Source of the DNA: Lachnospiraceae bacterium
GTDB lineage: Bacteria > Bacillota > Clostridia > Lachnospirales > Lachnospiraceae
Assembly (NCBI GenBank): GCA_021628825.1
Contig: JAJXRY010000001.1
Coordinates: forward strand, 1,364,001-1,428,000
Direction of reading: 5' to 3'
DNA: 64,000 bases
Made by a program: the position numbers and the translations under genes
Shown: piece by piece, positions 30,357-42,208 of the stretch
How the letters are laid out: every line of letters begins with the position of its first letter
Numbering within the stretch: position 1 is the stretch's first letter
The notes under the pieces: generated by a model
Told to the model about the DNA's origin: nothing
What the model saw: the letters and a program-made list of their open reading frames with translations, nothing else
Databases searched by the model: none

Positions 30357-31386
30357 TTACTTCATAATGATCTCTTCATCGGACGGCAGCCCTGCAGACA
30401 GTCTGGATGGCTTTTCCATATACCAGTATGCAACGGATGTATAATCATCATATCTCGCTCCTGTCCAGCCGAGATTATCCATGGTCATACGAAACGACGT
30501 ATGAAAATAAACCGGATCCTTAACATGAAAGCGATAAAGCAAAAAGCGCTGCTGTCCATTATACATTTCCTGACTGTCATTACCCAGAATTGCATACATG
30601 CCGGCATATAGTCCGCTGAAGGTCTGATACTTATGTAATAAAATGTCATTTCCGAACGCATAAGAACCGCAGAAATAATCTTCCGTTCCCGTGTAGTTAA
30701 TTGTCGGATACTGATCTCCATCCAGGTACATCTTAGGTTCACCCTCTACCCAGCAGGTATTATGTCCATTCATACCTGCAGCAAAGCTGATCCCTGCAAA
30801 TATACCCTTTCCTTCAATTCCATCAATGACCGTATAAGCATGTCCCTTCTGCACCGGATGCTCCTGCCGGTATGCTGCATGGAAGTATAGATCCGTATCT
30901 GCAAGCTCGCCATGCCATCCTTCAATCATATAATAAAGTGTTTCTTCCTTACTGCCACGATTTTCCATCGTCACCTTACAATGCTTCCGGAATGGCATCT
31001 CCCAGTAACAATTGTATCCTCTGCCGGGTGCCACCAGAATACAGCTGGAATTCAGCACCGGGTAATTTCCATCCCGGTCTGCAAAATTCTCATCATATGC
31101 GCATCCAAAAAAATGCGGAAACCGGAGCCTCCACAGACGGAACCTCCATACCGTCCCAATAGATTCGGAGAATAAAGGAATGTCCCACATAACCGGTAAA
31201 CCATAAATGCGTCAGCATTCCGGGACCATCCGTGTCACACAACACGACTTCTTCCTGTGGCCTGATCTGAATACAGGGTCTTAACTTTTCACAATCCTTT
31301 CCCCTGCTTCCTCCATTTCGTTCCCCCAGCGGATTCTCTGCTGAAAAGCCAAAGCTTGTTCTGTTTAATAAAGCTGATGATAACAT
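30357..31386 (-). CDS. GH172 (DUF2961) family enzyme, one-base frameshift
   Basis: 342 residues after repair. The DUF2961 core shows GPGMLTHLWFTGY, IYWDGMEVPSVEAPVS, the INYTGTEDYFCGSYAF loop with its conserved glutamate and FRMTMDNLGW near the end. GH172 members include alpha-fructofuranosidase/difructose-dianhydride enzymes and some arabinofuranosidases. Start at 31386 chosen for AAGGAGGAG six bases upstream. Seven T for six near 31109-31115 (plus-strand A) breaks the frame at SAFF. With GH32 directly downstream, a role with inulin-derived or caramel-type fructose anhydrides is likely. Confidence 0.85.
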
Positions 31387-31516
31387 TGGTTTCTCCTCCT
31401 TCTTTTCAAACATGTATAATCTCTGTCCATTTATTTCAATGTACTTATCCAATACAGGAAAGTATATAAAAAAACACTTTATAATTGTAAGATTCTATTT
31501 TTGAATCCAATTAAAA

Positions 31517-31551
31517 AAGGACCCACAGTCTGCTGTTTCCTGTGAATCCTT
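31517..31551 (-). terminator. Terminator after the ferritin-like gene
   Basis: On the minus strand a 12-pair stem (AAGGATTCACAG with CTGTGGGTCCTT, two G-U pairs) followed by TTTTTTAATT. It also separates the ferritin-like gene from the GH172-GH32 pair, which must have its own promoter. Confidence 0.8.
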
Positions 31552-31606
31552 CCTTCCGTTCCGGCCTTTATTTCCCTGCATCCGGATTGTCAATGGTCTC
31601 TGTCCT

Positions 31607-32065
31607 TTACTTCATTCCATTTGCCATCTTGTACTTATAAAGCATCTCGGCATGATTCTGTTCTTCAATCTGAATATCGGCCAGAAGCTTGCGGACACCG
31701 CTTTCTCCAAATACAAAGACATCCGTATTGTATTCTCCGGAAACCAGCTTTTCCGTACCGATACAGTCGGTTGCAAGGAATGCATCATTCTGCTTATCCT
31801 CCGGATTAGTCATGTCATTGTAGGTAGCCTTGGGCTTGTAATCACGTCCTGCACTATCGTTGCAGTTACATTCCGGAACCGTTCCTGCAAGTACCTGTCC
31901 GAGAGAATCGTAATGCTTCTGCTCCTCCTTCTGAAGAGTCTGGAACAGAGACTTCAACTCCGGATCCCTCGCCTGATTTGCATACTTTTCATACTTCTCC
32001 ACACAGCTTTTTTCCTGTGTCTGTAAATCCTCAAGTGCTGCCCGTTCTTTTTCCTTTAAAATCAT
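31607..32065 (-). CDS. Ferritin-like spore coat (CotF-type) protein
   Basis: 152 residues. Two ferritin-like helix pairs: LEDLQTQEKSCVEKYEKYAN with FQTLQKEEQKHYDSLGQVL, and a C-terminal IQIEEQNHAEMLYKYKM. The repeated E-x6-Y and EE-x2-H patterns suggest a di-metal site. Between them a less ordered stretch with CNCND. Members are annotated as spore coat or spore-associated proteins. Intact. Confidence 0.75.
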   Translation of the reverse strand: MILKEKERAALEDLQTQEKSCVEKYEKYANQARDPELKSLFQTLQKEEQKHYDSLGQVLAGTVPECNCNDSAGRDYKPKATYNDMTNPEDKQNDAFLATDCIGTEKLVSGEYNTDVFVFGESGVRKLLADIQIEEQNHAEMLYKYKMANGMK

Positions 32066-32120
32066 GATTCTACTTCCTTTCCTGATATGTTCATCAATAT
32101 CCTTTAGTATGGGAAGGAAT

Positions 32121-34510
32121 TCATGATTTTATACACTCCTCTTCCATTAAGTAGATCCTTGCATCAAAGTCCTGAAAAAGTGCGGTGCCGGTTTCGAAGC
32201 CGGTGCCGCCAAAGCTCGGAGAAAGCACTACTCCTGCCTTATTGAGCAGATCCCCCGGCACATGAAACTCTTCCGTCTCACCCTCCATCGTTATGAGATG
32301 CGTCACAACCTGATGAACCACAGAGTTCGGCCGGATATGCACAGGGGAAGCGGTGTTGATGAGATCCCCCATTCTGGTAAGCTCCACCTTCTGCGGAATA
32401 TGGTAAAAATGATACTGTTTCGTATCGTCAAGTCCCTTCGTTTTTAAAAAAACCGGTGCGTGTCATTCGCATGAGCCAGTCCATTCAGCCAAATTCCAAC
32501 TGCCTTTTTCCCGATCCTGCGCTACAAAAGTTCCACCGTATGACATCAGTGTCCCGCTCTCCTTCCTGTGAGAGACCATGCAGACGATAGAACTCACCGA
32601 ACTGCAATACCCTGCGCCACTTTTTATAAAAAGAAACCTCTTCCCGGATCTTCTTAAGCTCCTCTTTCGACAGATCACAAAGATTGCATTCATATCCGAG
32701 GATTCCTCCACACGCAACCGCGAAACGGCTGTATAACGGCGTTACTCGCAGGGTCTGATGATTCGGACATGAAGACACATGCGCTCCCATAACAGACTGG
32801 GGATATCCAAAGCTGCAGCCATTCTGGATTTTCGCCCGTGCAACGGCGTCTGTACAATCACTCACCCAGAGCTGCGGCATATAGCACAGCATTCCTAGGT
32901 CAAACCGGTTGCCTCCGGAGGCACAGCCTTCAAACAAAACATCCGAAAAACGGCTCGTCAGCTCTCCCAATACCCGGTACAATCCCAACAGATAACGGTG
33001 TGCAAATTCTCCCTGCTCCTCCTTTGAGAGCGCCGGACTGTAATAATCGGACATGTGGCGGTTCATATCCCATTTCACGTAATCCACCTGTCCCCTTCGG
33101 AAAACATCGCTCATATCTGCAATAATCCGGTCCTGCACCTTAGTCTGCGTCAGATCTAAAAGCATCTGGTTCCGTCCGACGGCTGCTGCCTTCCCGGGAA
33201 TCCGTACCGCATACTCCGGATGCTCCCTGTAAAGCTTCGAATTCTCACTGATCATTTCCGGCTCCACCCAGATTCCGAATTTCAGTCCCATTGCATGAAT
33301 TTTTGGCAGATAACCCGCCAAGTCCGTCCGGAAGCTTTCCTAAATTATCCTGCCAGTCCCCTAAGGCTTTCTGGTCATTTTCGCGTTCACCAAACCATCC
33401 GTCATCCAGCACAAAAAGCTCGATTCCAGCCTCTGCCGCCTGCCTGGCAAGCTTTAAAAGCTTCCGCTCTTTTACATCAAAGTACATGGCCTCCCACGAA
33501 TTAATCAGAATCGGCCTCTCCTTCTTCTTCCACGTTCCACGCACAATGTGCTCCCTTACAAAGCGGTGCATGTTCCGGCTGATCCCTCCATAGCCTTCCT
33601 TGGAAAACGTAAACACTGCCTCCGGTGAAGCAAAGCTTTCTCCTTCATCCAATGACTTTTGAAAGAAATCCGGATGCATTCCCTGTAAAATCCGCACCCT
33701 GCCATGGGCATTGCACTCGATCGTTTCCCGATGGTTTCCGGAATAGATCAGGTTAAAGCCATAGCAGACCCCGTAGTCCTCCTGAGTGTCTGCCTCTCCG
33801 CAGATGAAAAAGGGATTGGCCTTATTGGATGAAAATCCGGTTGTGGACTCAATCTGGAAGCTGCCGGATTGCAGAATCGTTTCACAGGGCTGCATTTCCC
33901 GCGCCCATTCTCCGTGAAAGCTTAAAATCTTCTGTTTTCCCCGCGTACGCAGGTCAAGCTGGGTACTCATCAGCCGCTCCAGAGTCACTGGTGCGCTTCC
34001 CTCATTTTTCACAACCGCAAACCGGGTAATGCAGTCGCAGTCCTCCAGCACACTGTAAACAAGCGTTAACCGGACTGCCCCATTCCGGTCCTCCATATGA
34101 AGAACAAGTGACCGGGCGTTTTCCGTTTCATCATAGGCACCCGGAAGTCCTTCCGGAGCCTGCTTTTCCATGATTTCAAAATTCTGAAACCGGAAGTCAC
34201 TCGTCCGGCTGCCATCGGGATAGGTAAGCTCCACAAAGGGCTGCGCCATATCCCCCTTTCCACGCCCGGACACCTCCAGACACACATCATCCAGCGATAC
34301 TGCCGGGTGCATCGGATCCTGAATGATGCTGCATCCATTGGAATTGAAGATGCGCATTTTCAGTGCCGCCAATGCCTTCTGCCAGGAATCACCCAAGTTT
34401 AATTTTTCGCCATAATAAAGATGCTGCAGATTCCCTGCCGGATCCACACAGAATGCATAGGTCGTATGTGCTGTCTCCAACAGGAAATTTCCGTTTTCCG
34501 CATAAATCAT
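32121..34510 (-). CDS. Alpha-galactosidase, GH36, four run errors
   Basis: About 794 residues after repair. N-terminal beta-supersandwich (MIYAENGNFLLETAHTTYAF), TIM barrel with VLDDGWFG, nucleophile D in VKWDMNRHM and acid/base D in WVSDCTDA, and a C-terminal beta domain ending FQDFDARIYLMEEE. Breaks: five A for four near 33307, one extra T near 32528, one extra A near 32513 and seven T for five near 32447-32453. The total of five extra bases leaves whole codons. Its first codon overlaps the stop of the transporter gene (ATGA), so they are coupled. Substrates: melibiose, raffinose and similar. Confidence 0.93.
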
Positions 34511-35942
34511 TGTACCGCTTCCTTTCGTCTTTCCTGTAAGGTATGATTAATCTCGGTAAGCTTTTCATCCGTCAGAATATACTTTTTCGCAAAAATCCAG
34601 GTAGCGGCAAGGAGGCCGATAACCGGCAGAATCGTCATGGTCATGCGGAGAATCACAAGCGAAGGGCCGTAGCTGTTCTCTGCCGCCAGCTGTGCCGCAT
34701 CCGCAGCGGTATCCTGCTGAATGTTACTGAAATTCAACGCCAGTGCCGCAATCATGGCAGCCACGCCGCTTGCCAGCTTTACCACGAAGGTCTGCATGGA
34801 AAAGGTGACGCTCTCATCCCTGCGATAGTTTTTTTCAACTCTCCGTAATCCACGGTATTCGCAAGGAAAACGGTTGTTAATACGGTCAGCATTCCGAACG
34901 CTGCGAACACGAAGAAGCCCGGAATCAGCAGAAAATATACATTGGCAAGTCCCATAAACATCATGGCAAGCAGTACCAGATAGCCTCCGACTGCCATGAC
35001 CGCACTGACGTAAAAAGACCTTAAGTGCACTGATGATTTTTGCGCAGCAGGGGATAAAAAAATCATCATGGAGAGAATCTGGATTGCACCGCCAAAGGTA
35101 TTGAACAGCACATAGCTGTCATTCCAGTTCGTTCCTCCGATATCATATTTAAAGAAATAAATCAGCAGATTCGAGGTAATGTAAAGGGAACAGTTAATGA
35201 GCACAATCGTAATCACCACCGTCATTGCCTGATCGTTGGATACAAGTGCCCGGAACATCTGCTTTACCGAAGGAGCATTCAGATCCACGGTGGACTTTTC
35301 CTTAATATTCAGGCAGGTAATGCCGATCATAATGACAAACAATACCGCAATAATCAATGCAAACCACTGGAAACCGCACCGTTCCACTTCTCTTGCAGCC
35401 TCCGTATTTCCTAAGAAAAGCTTCCCAAGAGCCGGTACAGCAATCATGGTAATTACGGTAATCAGTGCGGATCCCACACCGGCACAGGATCTTGCCAGTG
35501 TCGTCAGATTCTCTCTTTCCTTACCGCTTTCGGTAAAGGCCGGAATCATGGACCAGAACGGAATATCCATCATCGTGTAGGTCACACCCCAGAGGATATA
35601 AAATACCGCCGCATAGGCCACAAGTCCGCTGCCGGACAATGCGGGCGGCGCTGCAAACATCAAAAAAACAGAATCACTGCATTTAAAAAGTGTTCCGATC
35701 ATCAGCCACGGACGGAACTTTCCCCAACGGGTTTTCGTCTTTTCCACGATGACACCCATAAACGGATCATTGAACGCATCAAAGATCCGCGCAACAAGCA
35801 GGATTACGCCCATCGCAACCGCGCTCACTCCCAGAATATCCTGATAATAATAAAGTACATAGCTTGCAGAAAGCATATATACCATATCCTTGCCTACTGC
35901 ACCCAATCCATACGAAAATTTTTCCTTTCCATTCAGCTTCAT
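34507..35942 (-). CDS. GPH-family sugar:cation symporter (MelB-like), one frameshift
   Basis: 477 residues after repair with about 12 helices. The start MKLNGKEKFSYGLGAVGKDM and DAFNDPFMGVIVEKTKTRWG are typical of the galactoside-pentoside-hexuronide family. Seven A for five (plus-strand T at 34829-34835) breaks it after DYGEL in the cytosolic loop near helix 10; the rest runs SMQTFVVKLASGVAAMIAAL to the end. Between a GH2 and a GH36 enzyme, so it probably brings in galactosides. Confidence 0.92.
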
Positions 35943-36045
35943 GCCTCTATCTCCTTTTCATGTTGAAAACTCTTCCATCCAATTCACAAGCGGCCAGCCT
36001 GCAAATGCTTCCTGTACAACTGTTTTTTCGACAGCCTGTTATTCT

Positions 36046-38639
36046 TCAACTCTCAGCATCCATCTGTCCGGCACAAACGACCTCAAACTTTACCGTATGT
36101 TCTCCGAAAAGACTTCCTGCCATGGTAAGCTCTGCGCTTCCTGCCATTCCGCAGGTGCGCACATACGTGCCGCCCATGCCGCCCTGTAAGCTGATCGTCG
36201 AAGGTCCGATGATCGAAAGCGGTCCCTTTACTGTCAGGGTCAGGGGTTCGTTACAATAACTTAACGTACTTCCTTCCTCACTGACTGCACGCAGCCGGAT
36301 CGCTGCCACATCATACGTCGTTTTTTCTGTAAGAATCGTATGGGAACAGTCTACCAGTAACTGCGGCTTGTTCACGGGGCGTTTCTTTACGGTTTTCACG
36401 ACCTTACCGTCACGAATTGCTTCAAACCGGTATTCTGTTGCCGTTCCGCCCCAGTTACCAATATATTTATTATAAAGTTCAACTGCATCTGCCATTTTTC
36501 ATTCCGCGCAGCAGCATGCATTTTGCCGCAAGAAGGATGGTTCCTAACGGCAGATGATTCAGTCCGTTCTTACTCACAGACTGCAGAACCTTCTTCACAT
36601 CCTTTGCTTTTCCCTTCGAAAAGTTTTCCCTGTTCTGCAAAAGTTCGCCGATAAAATCATCGATGGCAATCGGCCCATGCGGTAGATGGATATAAGGGGA
36701 CTCTATTGCCTTAAATTCTTTTACAAACCGGTCGTTCTTATATAGCTTCACACTATCTGCATTCGTCACGGCATAAACATCCCGGATGAGGCACGCCGGA
36801 TACTCCCCGATATCCATGGAAGACGTGATTTCCAGCACATCCTCTTCTCCCTGGCTTGTGTAGAGCGCTGCTGCCAGCTTCGGATTCCGGAACAGGTCAA
36901 GCACGCCATGATAGCAGACCCGGTCACCGCTTCCAAAATCCTTGTGGGTATTATAATCAAACATGCACCAGCCAAAGCCCCCGGCAATCTCCTCTTCCCC
37001 ATAATAGGCATCCAGAACATTCGCATGACGCAGGAGATGCTCTACCCGGTGCTGTTCGCAGTCAAAGGATTTCGTTGGGAACATATGCCCATTGTACTCA
37101 CTGATCAGATATCCCTTCGAAACGTCCGGTGTCACGTCCTTTTTCTTCCGGCATCCCCGGTTGTTTCCCTCATGCGAAAAGTCATTGAACGCATACACAT
37201 CCTCAAGCAGCGAACTCTTTTGCAGGTAACGCACTCCACTGGTCTGCCGCATCGGATCCAGTCTGTGGGCAGCCTCATTCGTCCTTTGATAAAACGCATC
37301 GTCATCCTCGGATTCGTTGATGCGCACGCCCCACAAAATAATGGACGGATGATTCCGGTACTGCACCACCATGTCCTCGGTATTCCGCACAGCCTGATCC
37401 TGCCACTCCTGATCTCCGATGTACTGCCACCCCGGAATCTCCGTAAACACCAGAAGCCCCAGTTCATCGCACCGGTCAAGGAAATGATGTGACTGCGGAT
37501 AATGCGAGGTACGCACCGCATTCAGCTTCAGTTCGTTTTTTTCCAAAATATCTGCATCCCATTTCTGCATGGATTCCGGCATCGCATACCCCACGTAAGG
37601 ATAGCTCTGGTGCCGGTTCAATCCCCGCAGTTTCAGCTTCTTTCCATTCAGATAAAAGCCGTCCCTGCGAAAAACCACTTCCCGGAACCCGATCCGCGTT
37701 TCCACCGAATCCAGGCACGCACCGTCCCGGTACAGCTCCGTACGCAGTGTATACAGGAACGGATGCTCCACATCCCACATGTTGATCTCCTCAAAGATAT
37801 GCTCCAACACATTCCGATCGAGTAAATAAGCACTGGAAGAAGCCTCTTCCTCCTTTGTCCACAGTAGCGTCTGCCGGATCATCAGTCCCTTTTTTGACAG
37901 CTTTTCCTGAAAATCGGGCAGATTTTTGGCATTCAGGGTGATTTTTTCTCCGTGAAGCTGTAAGGTAATTTCACTTTGGAGCTTCCATTTCTTTCCTAAA
38001 GAAGCCTCCCTTGCATTTCACACCGGAACCAGAGATTTCTTCCAGATATTCCGCTTTCTTGCCACCCTGCTTTCCCAGTCCTGTACTGTCCGGACTGACC
38101 ACTTCTTTCCATACCGGAATTGTCATCGGATACACATCGGCAATGGAATCCTGTTCCTTCACTTCCAGATATACTTCCCGGTAAAGACCGCCAAAGGTCA
38201 TATAATCAATCACTTTTCCAAAGGGAGGAATATTCTGGCTCTCCGTGCTGTCCACCTTCACCACCAGCACATTTTCTTCCCCGTAAATAAGTGCCGGTGA
38301 AAGATCGGTCTGAAATGCTGTATAGCCGCAATGATGCTCGTTCAGAAGTTCCCCGTTTAAGTATACCCATGCACTGTGCCCTGCTGCCTCAATCGTAAGC
38401 AGTACCCGCTTTCCCTGCCAGTCCGCATCCGGCCGGAACACCTTCCGGTAAGTGAAAATCCCCTGATACAGGCTCTCATCAAAATAATGCAGCGGCACTT
38501 CCTGCACGGTATGCGGAAGCTCTGCCTGCTCCAATTCCTGCGCTGCGTCAATCGTCTGCAACCCAAGGTATGACTCTTCAAAACCTTTTAAAAACTGCCA
38601 GTTCCGGTTCCAGTAAATTCGTTTCTGCTGATCCGTCAT
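36046..38639 (-). CDS. GH2 beta-galactosidase-type enzyme, two run errors
   Basis: About 863 residues after repair. Sugar-binding domain (RNWQFLKGFEESYLG), immunoglobulin-like domain, TIM barrel with RGLNRHQSYPYVGYAMP, acid/base E in ILWGVRINESED, nucleophile E in YLISEYNGHM, and a C-terminal extension with a further sandwich domain (residues about 715-863). Breaks: an extra A near 38018 and five A for four near 36498. No signal peptide. Its stop is 103 bases from the transporter start. Beta-galactosidase is the likeliest activity, other GH2 activities cannot be excluded. Confidence 0.88.
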
Positions 38640-38657
38640 CCCGTTCTCCCTTCCGAG

Positions 38658-39619
38658 TCAGTAGCTCTTCACATCGACATCACCAAACAGGATTTTCTTA
38701 ATTGCTCCTTCATTCAGGTTCTCGCCGATCGCAATGATCACTTCCTGTCCTGTCGGGATCGGCTGGAAGTCGAATGCATCCTTTGACGCATTGAGCTGAT
38801 ACCAGGCTCCCGTCTCGTCCTTCAAAAAGCCCTTCACACGGAAGATCTTTCCACACCCCGGATCCTGCATGATCTGTTTTACCTTATCGGGAAGTGTCTC
38901 CTTCGTAACCGGCGCATTCATAAAATACAAAGAATCGAATCCCAGATGATTTTCCAGATCCATTTTGCGATAGCTGGAAGAAACATATCCGCATCCGGAC
39001 AGTTCCTGCAACTGTTCATCCGTCAGGGCTTCCATATTCCCGGCTATGATCTCATCTTCTGTGAGCTTCCGGCTGCACTGGATGTTCTCCATAGCCTGCT
39101 GCAAATGCCGGATCGTTCCTTCGATCTGCTCCTTCGTTGCCAAGTCCGCATGACTTAACACGATCTTCCCTGCGTTTGCCGCCTCCGATGCCAGAATAAA
39201 GTCTGCCTCCTGTGACAGCTTCTTTTCCAGCTTGGCATCGACAATGGCAATCACATTCTTTACCTCGTACCACTGATCGAGCGGTTCTTCATGGAGTGCA
39301 TCGAAAAAAATTCATCCACATCATAAATTCCGGACGGTTCTACCAGCACCCGGTCATACCCGGACATGCCCATCGCAATCAGCTTCGTTTTAAACCGTCT
39401 TCTGTGACAGTCGCTGTCACACCCGCCGGAAACCATTTCCAGATCACACTGGTCTCCTAATAATTCCTGCAAAAGAAGCATATCCACATTGACTGCGCCG
39501 AAATCATTCTCCAGAATTCCAATCTTCAGTCCCTGTTTCATCAGGTACTGCGCATATGCTTTGATGAATGTTGTTTTACCGGATCCCAGGAAACCGGTAA
39601 TTAAATCAATCTGTACCAT
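38658..39619 (-). CDS. CobW/COG0523 family GTPase, one frameshift
   Basis: 319 residues after repair. Walker A GFLGSGKTTF at residues 8-17, ILENDFGAVNVD, the Walker B-like VLVEPSGIYDVDEFF. Instead of the common CxCC metal motif there is SGGCDSDCHRRRF. The C-terminal CobW domain spans about 215-319. Seven T for five (plus-strand A at 39304-39310) breaks it after VDEFF. The family delivers metals to enzymes; the client is not evident from the neighbours. Nineteen bases upstream of the GH2 gene with no terminator between. Confidence 0.88.
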
Positions 39620-39703
39620 AGGACACCTCTTTCCATGCTATATTCAAGCCCTTTTATATATTCGAACCCTCTTATATCTCTATATTGCTGTTTGCCCTTC
39701 CTC

Positions 39704-40232
39704 TCATCCCAATGAATCCTGCAATGCTTCCGACCAGATCGCAGTCAGCTTCTCCAGTCCGAATGCTGCATTGGCAGGGCTTGTGGAAGGCAGCACCTCC
39801 GCTGTCATTCCCAGTGTTTTTCTGCTGATATTTCTCAAAATACTTTCCCGACGTCCTGCCATTACAGTAAATATGCTGAATCTTCGACTGTTCCACCACG
39901 GTGCGAAGATCGGTCGGCACCACATTCTTAATGCTGCTGTCACTCGATCCGATAATGTCACAGCTGTAAATCGTATCCCACAAGGCAATGTGATGAGTTA
40001 GCAGCAATGTTTTCTTTTCTTCAATCGTGGTTGGTACATTCTCGTGGAGTACCGCACTGATCACCTTCCAGAACCGGTTCTGCGGATGCCCGTAAAAGAA
40101 CATCTGCTCTCTGGATTTGACCGATGGAAGACTCCCCAGAATCAGGATCTTTGAATCAGCATCATATAACGGTGGAAACGGATGGGTAATATGTTCGTAT
40201 TTTTTTCTTCCTTTAAAGTTTTTCTTATTCAA
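39704..40232 (-). CDS. DNA-deoxyinosine/uracil glycosylase-type protein, one-base frameshift
   Basis: 175 residues after repair. UDG-superfamily features: ILILGSLPSVKSREQMFFYG with GHPQNRFWK near the start (the water-activating motif region) and PSTSPANAA near the end (the substrate loop). This pattern is that of the hypoxanthine-DNA glycosylase group. One extra A (five for four) near 39825. I set the start at TTG 40232 because AGAGGA lies eight bases upstream and no ATG is available; this start is less sure than the rest. Confidence 0.8.
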
Positions 40233-40333
40233 TGAATTTTTCCTCTGTTTTTTTGTTAACCAAATTGTATTTTTTTGATAACATACTTGCACTTCAAGCT
40301 TCATTTGTCTTTGAAGCAGGCTCCCAAACAACT

Positions 40334-41463
40334 TTATTGTCTGTTCTCTTCTATCTTTTTTTCATCATATGTGTCCAAAAAATGATGCCGTACTCCTTTT
40401 TCCTTATAAGCAATGACGGTATCAATATGCACATTCTCCACACTTCGGAAAATGCACTTCTCCACATCCGGATTGTTTTTCCTTTTAATTTGCGGATCAG
40501 CTCCTTCGTCTCCTGACGCTTGGAATGATTCTGTCCGTTGTTGCAGGTCGTACAGGTATCCGTAAATTTGCAGGCACACTGAATAAAATGAAGTCCGTTA
40601 TAATCACGCCATGCCTTGATATCATCCTCACGGATATAGTACAGCGGACGTATAAGCTCCATTCCCTCAAAGTTCGTACTGTGGAGCTTCGGCATCATCG
40701 TCTGTATCTGAGCGCCGTACAGCATACCCATAAGTATCGTTTCTATCACATCGTCATAGTGATGTCCAAGCGCGATTTTGTTGCATCCCAGCTCCCTTGC
40801 AAACGCATAAAGATTTCCGCGGCGCATTCTTGCGCACAGATAGCAGGGGGACTTCTCCACGGTATATACCGAATCAAAAATATCACTTTCAAAAATCGTA
40901 ATGGGGATCTGAAGTGCTCTGGCATTGTCCTCAATTACCTGACGGTTTTCCTTATTATAGCCCGGATCCATCACCAGATACTTGACTTCAAAATCCACCT
41001 TGCTGTATTTCTTCAATTCCTGAAACAGCTTTGCCATCAGCATGGAATCCTTACCGCCGGACATACAGACCGCCACCCGGTCTCCATCCTTGACCAGTTC
41101 ATAGTCTTTCAATGCCTTAATGAACGGACTCATTAAAGAGGTACGGAACTTCTTCTGCAGACTGTGTTCCACCTTCCGGCACAATTCGTCCTCCTGCTGG
41201 TTCTGCATGTCATAGCGCAGCCATCCAAGATACCCTTCCTGCAGACTGTAAGCTTCGTAGCCCTGATCGCACAAGGCCTGTGCCAGATCCACGCTGATAA
41301 TTCCCCGCGCACAATACAGAATGATCTTCTTTGACCTATCCTCCGGCGGATTCAACACAAGCTCCTGCGCATCCGCCCAGACAGATCCCGGAATCAGTCC
41401 GTAGTTCCGGTCATATTCATTCCGGATGTCGATAATCAGAAGCTCCTCCGGGTTCATTTCCAT
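40334..41463 (-). CDS. Rhodanese-PP-loop (TtcA-like) fusion, one-base deletion
   Basis: 376 residues after repair. Residues 1-85 are a rhodanese domain with the active-site cysteine in ILYCARGIIS. From about 110 on is a TtcA/TilS-type adenylating domain with the PP-loop CMSGGKDSMLMAKL, the C-x2-C CYLCARMRRG and a second cysteine cluster (CACKFTDTCTTC) that may hold an iron-sulfur centre. One A is missing near 40480 (five for six), after which the protein ends HHFLDTYDEKKIEENRQ. Probably a tRNA thiolation enzyme (2-thiocytidine type) with its own sulfur carrier. Confidence 0.85.
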
Positions 41464-41510
41464 AAGTTCTTTTTGCTGTTATTTCCATTGCTGTTTCTTC
41501 CTGCTCCAAT

Positions 41511-42017
41511 CTATAATCCTGTAACTGAATCGTAACTGTTTCTTACGGCTTCTTCCTCTTTCCGGTTCTGCGACAGCGTACCGATCGTAATTCCTAAAAA
41601 TACGATGGCAAGCAGCAGCATCGGCGCCACCACATAGCCATGCAGCGAATCCAGTATGGTGATTCCCGTAAGATACTTTACGCCTTTCATTCCCATATAG
41701 CGGTTCATGACAATCGCACCGACTCTCACTCCCGCATTAACCAACAGATTTAAAACCAACGCCACAATGCTCATGACAAAGCCGGTTCTTTTGGAAGCGC
41801 ACATCAAAACGATGCAGCTTACCAGATAAAGCAGAAATATCAGAATCGTTGACCAGAGATTCACGGTATGAACCACCGGCTCATCCAACTGAATTCCTGC
41901 GCTAAACAGCGGGAAAAAATTTTCCTGATTACTATGAAGCAGGATTTCCAAAGCAACTCCTAAAAATGTGAATACGGTTGCAATTACCATTAAAATCTTT
42001 GAAGTCCATGTGACCAT
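41511..42017 (-). CDS. Four-helix membrane protein of unknown function
   Basis: 168 residues from MVTWTSKILMVIATVFTFLG, with GGGAGG upstream, which is why I prefer this start to an open upstream part. Four hydrophobic segments at residues about 7-25, 50-72, 78-103 and 130-155. No motif recognised. Confidence 0.65.
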   Translation of the reverse strand: MVTWTSKILMVIATVFTFLGVALEILLHSNQENFFPLFSAGIQLDEPVVHTVNLWSTILIFLLYLVSCIVLMCASKRTGFVMSIVALVLNLLVNAGVRVGAIVMNRYMGMKGVKYLTGITILDSLHGYVVAPMLLLAIVFLGITIGTLSQNRKEEEAVRNSYDSVTGL

Positions 42018-42082
42018 AGCTACCTCCCTTGGGATTATCCCTTTTTCTCTGTGGCTCATTATACAATAAATAAATGAAAAAG

Positions 42083-42119
42083 TCACCGTTCCTTAGCTCC
42101 TAATCCTAAAGAACGGTGA
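42083..42119 (-). terminator. Terminator of the SH3b gene
   Basis: Nine-pair stem TCACCGTTC/GAACGGTGA with further inner pairs; on the minus strand followed by CTTTTTCATTTATT. Confidence 0.8.
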
Positions 42120-42208
42120 ACTATTATATATCTATATGGCAAAACAAACATTATCTCTATTTATCCATAATAATCTTCATGTATATATCCGTTTATATAT
42201 TTTTCCTG

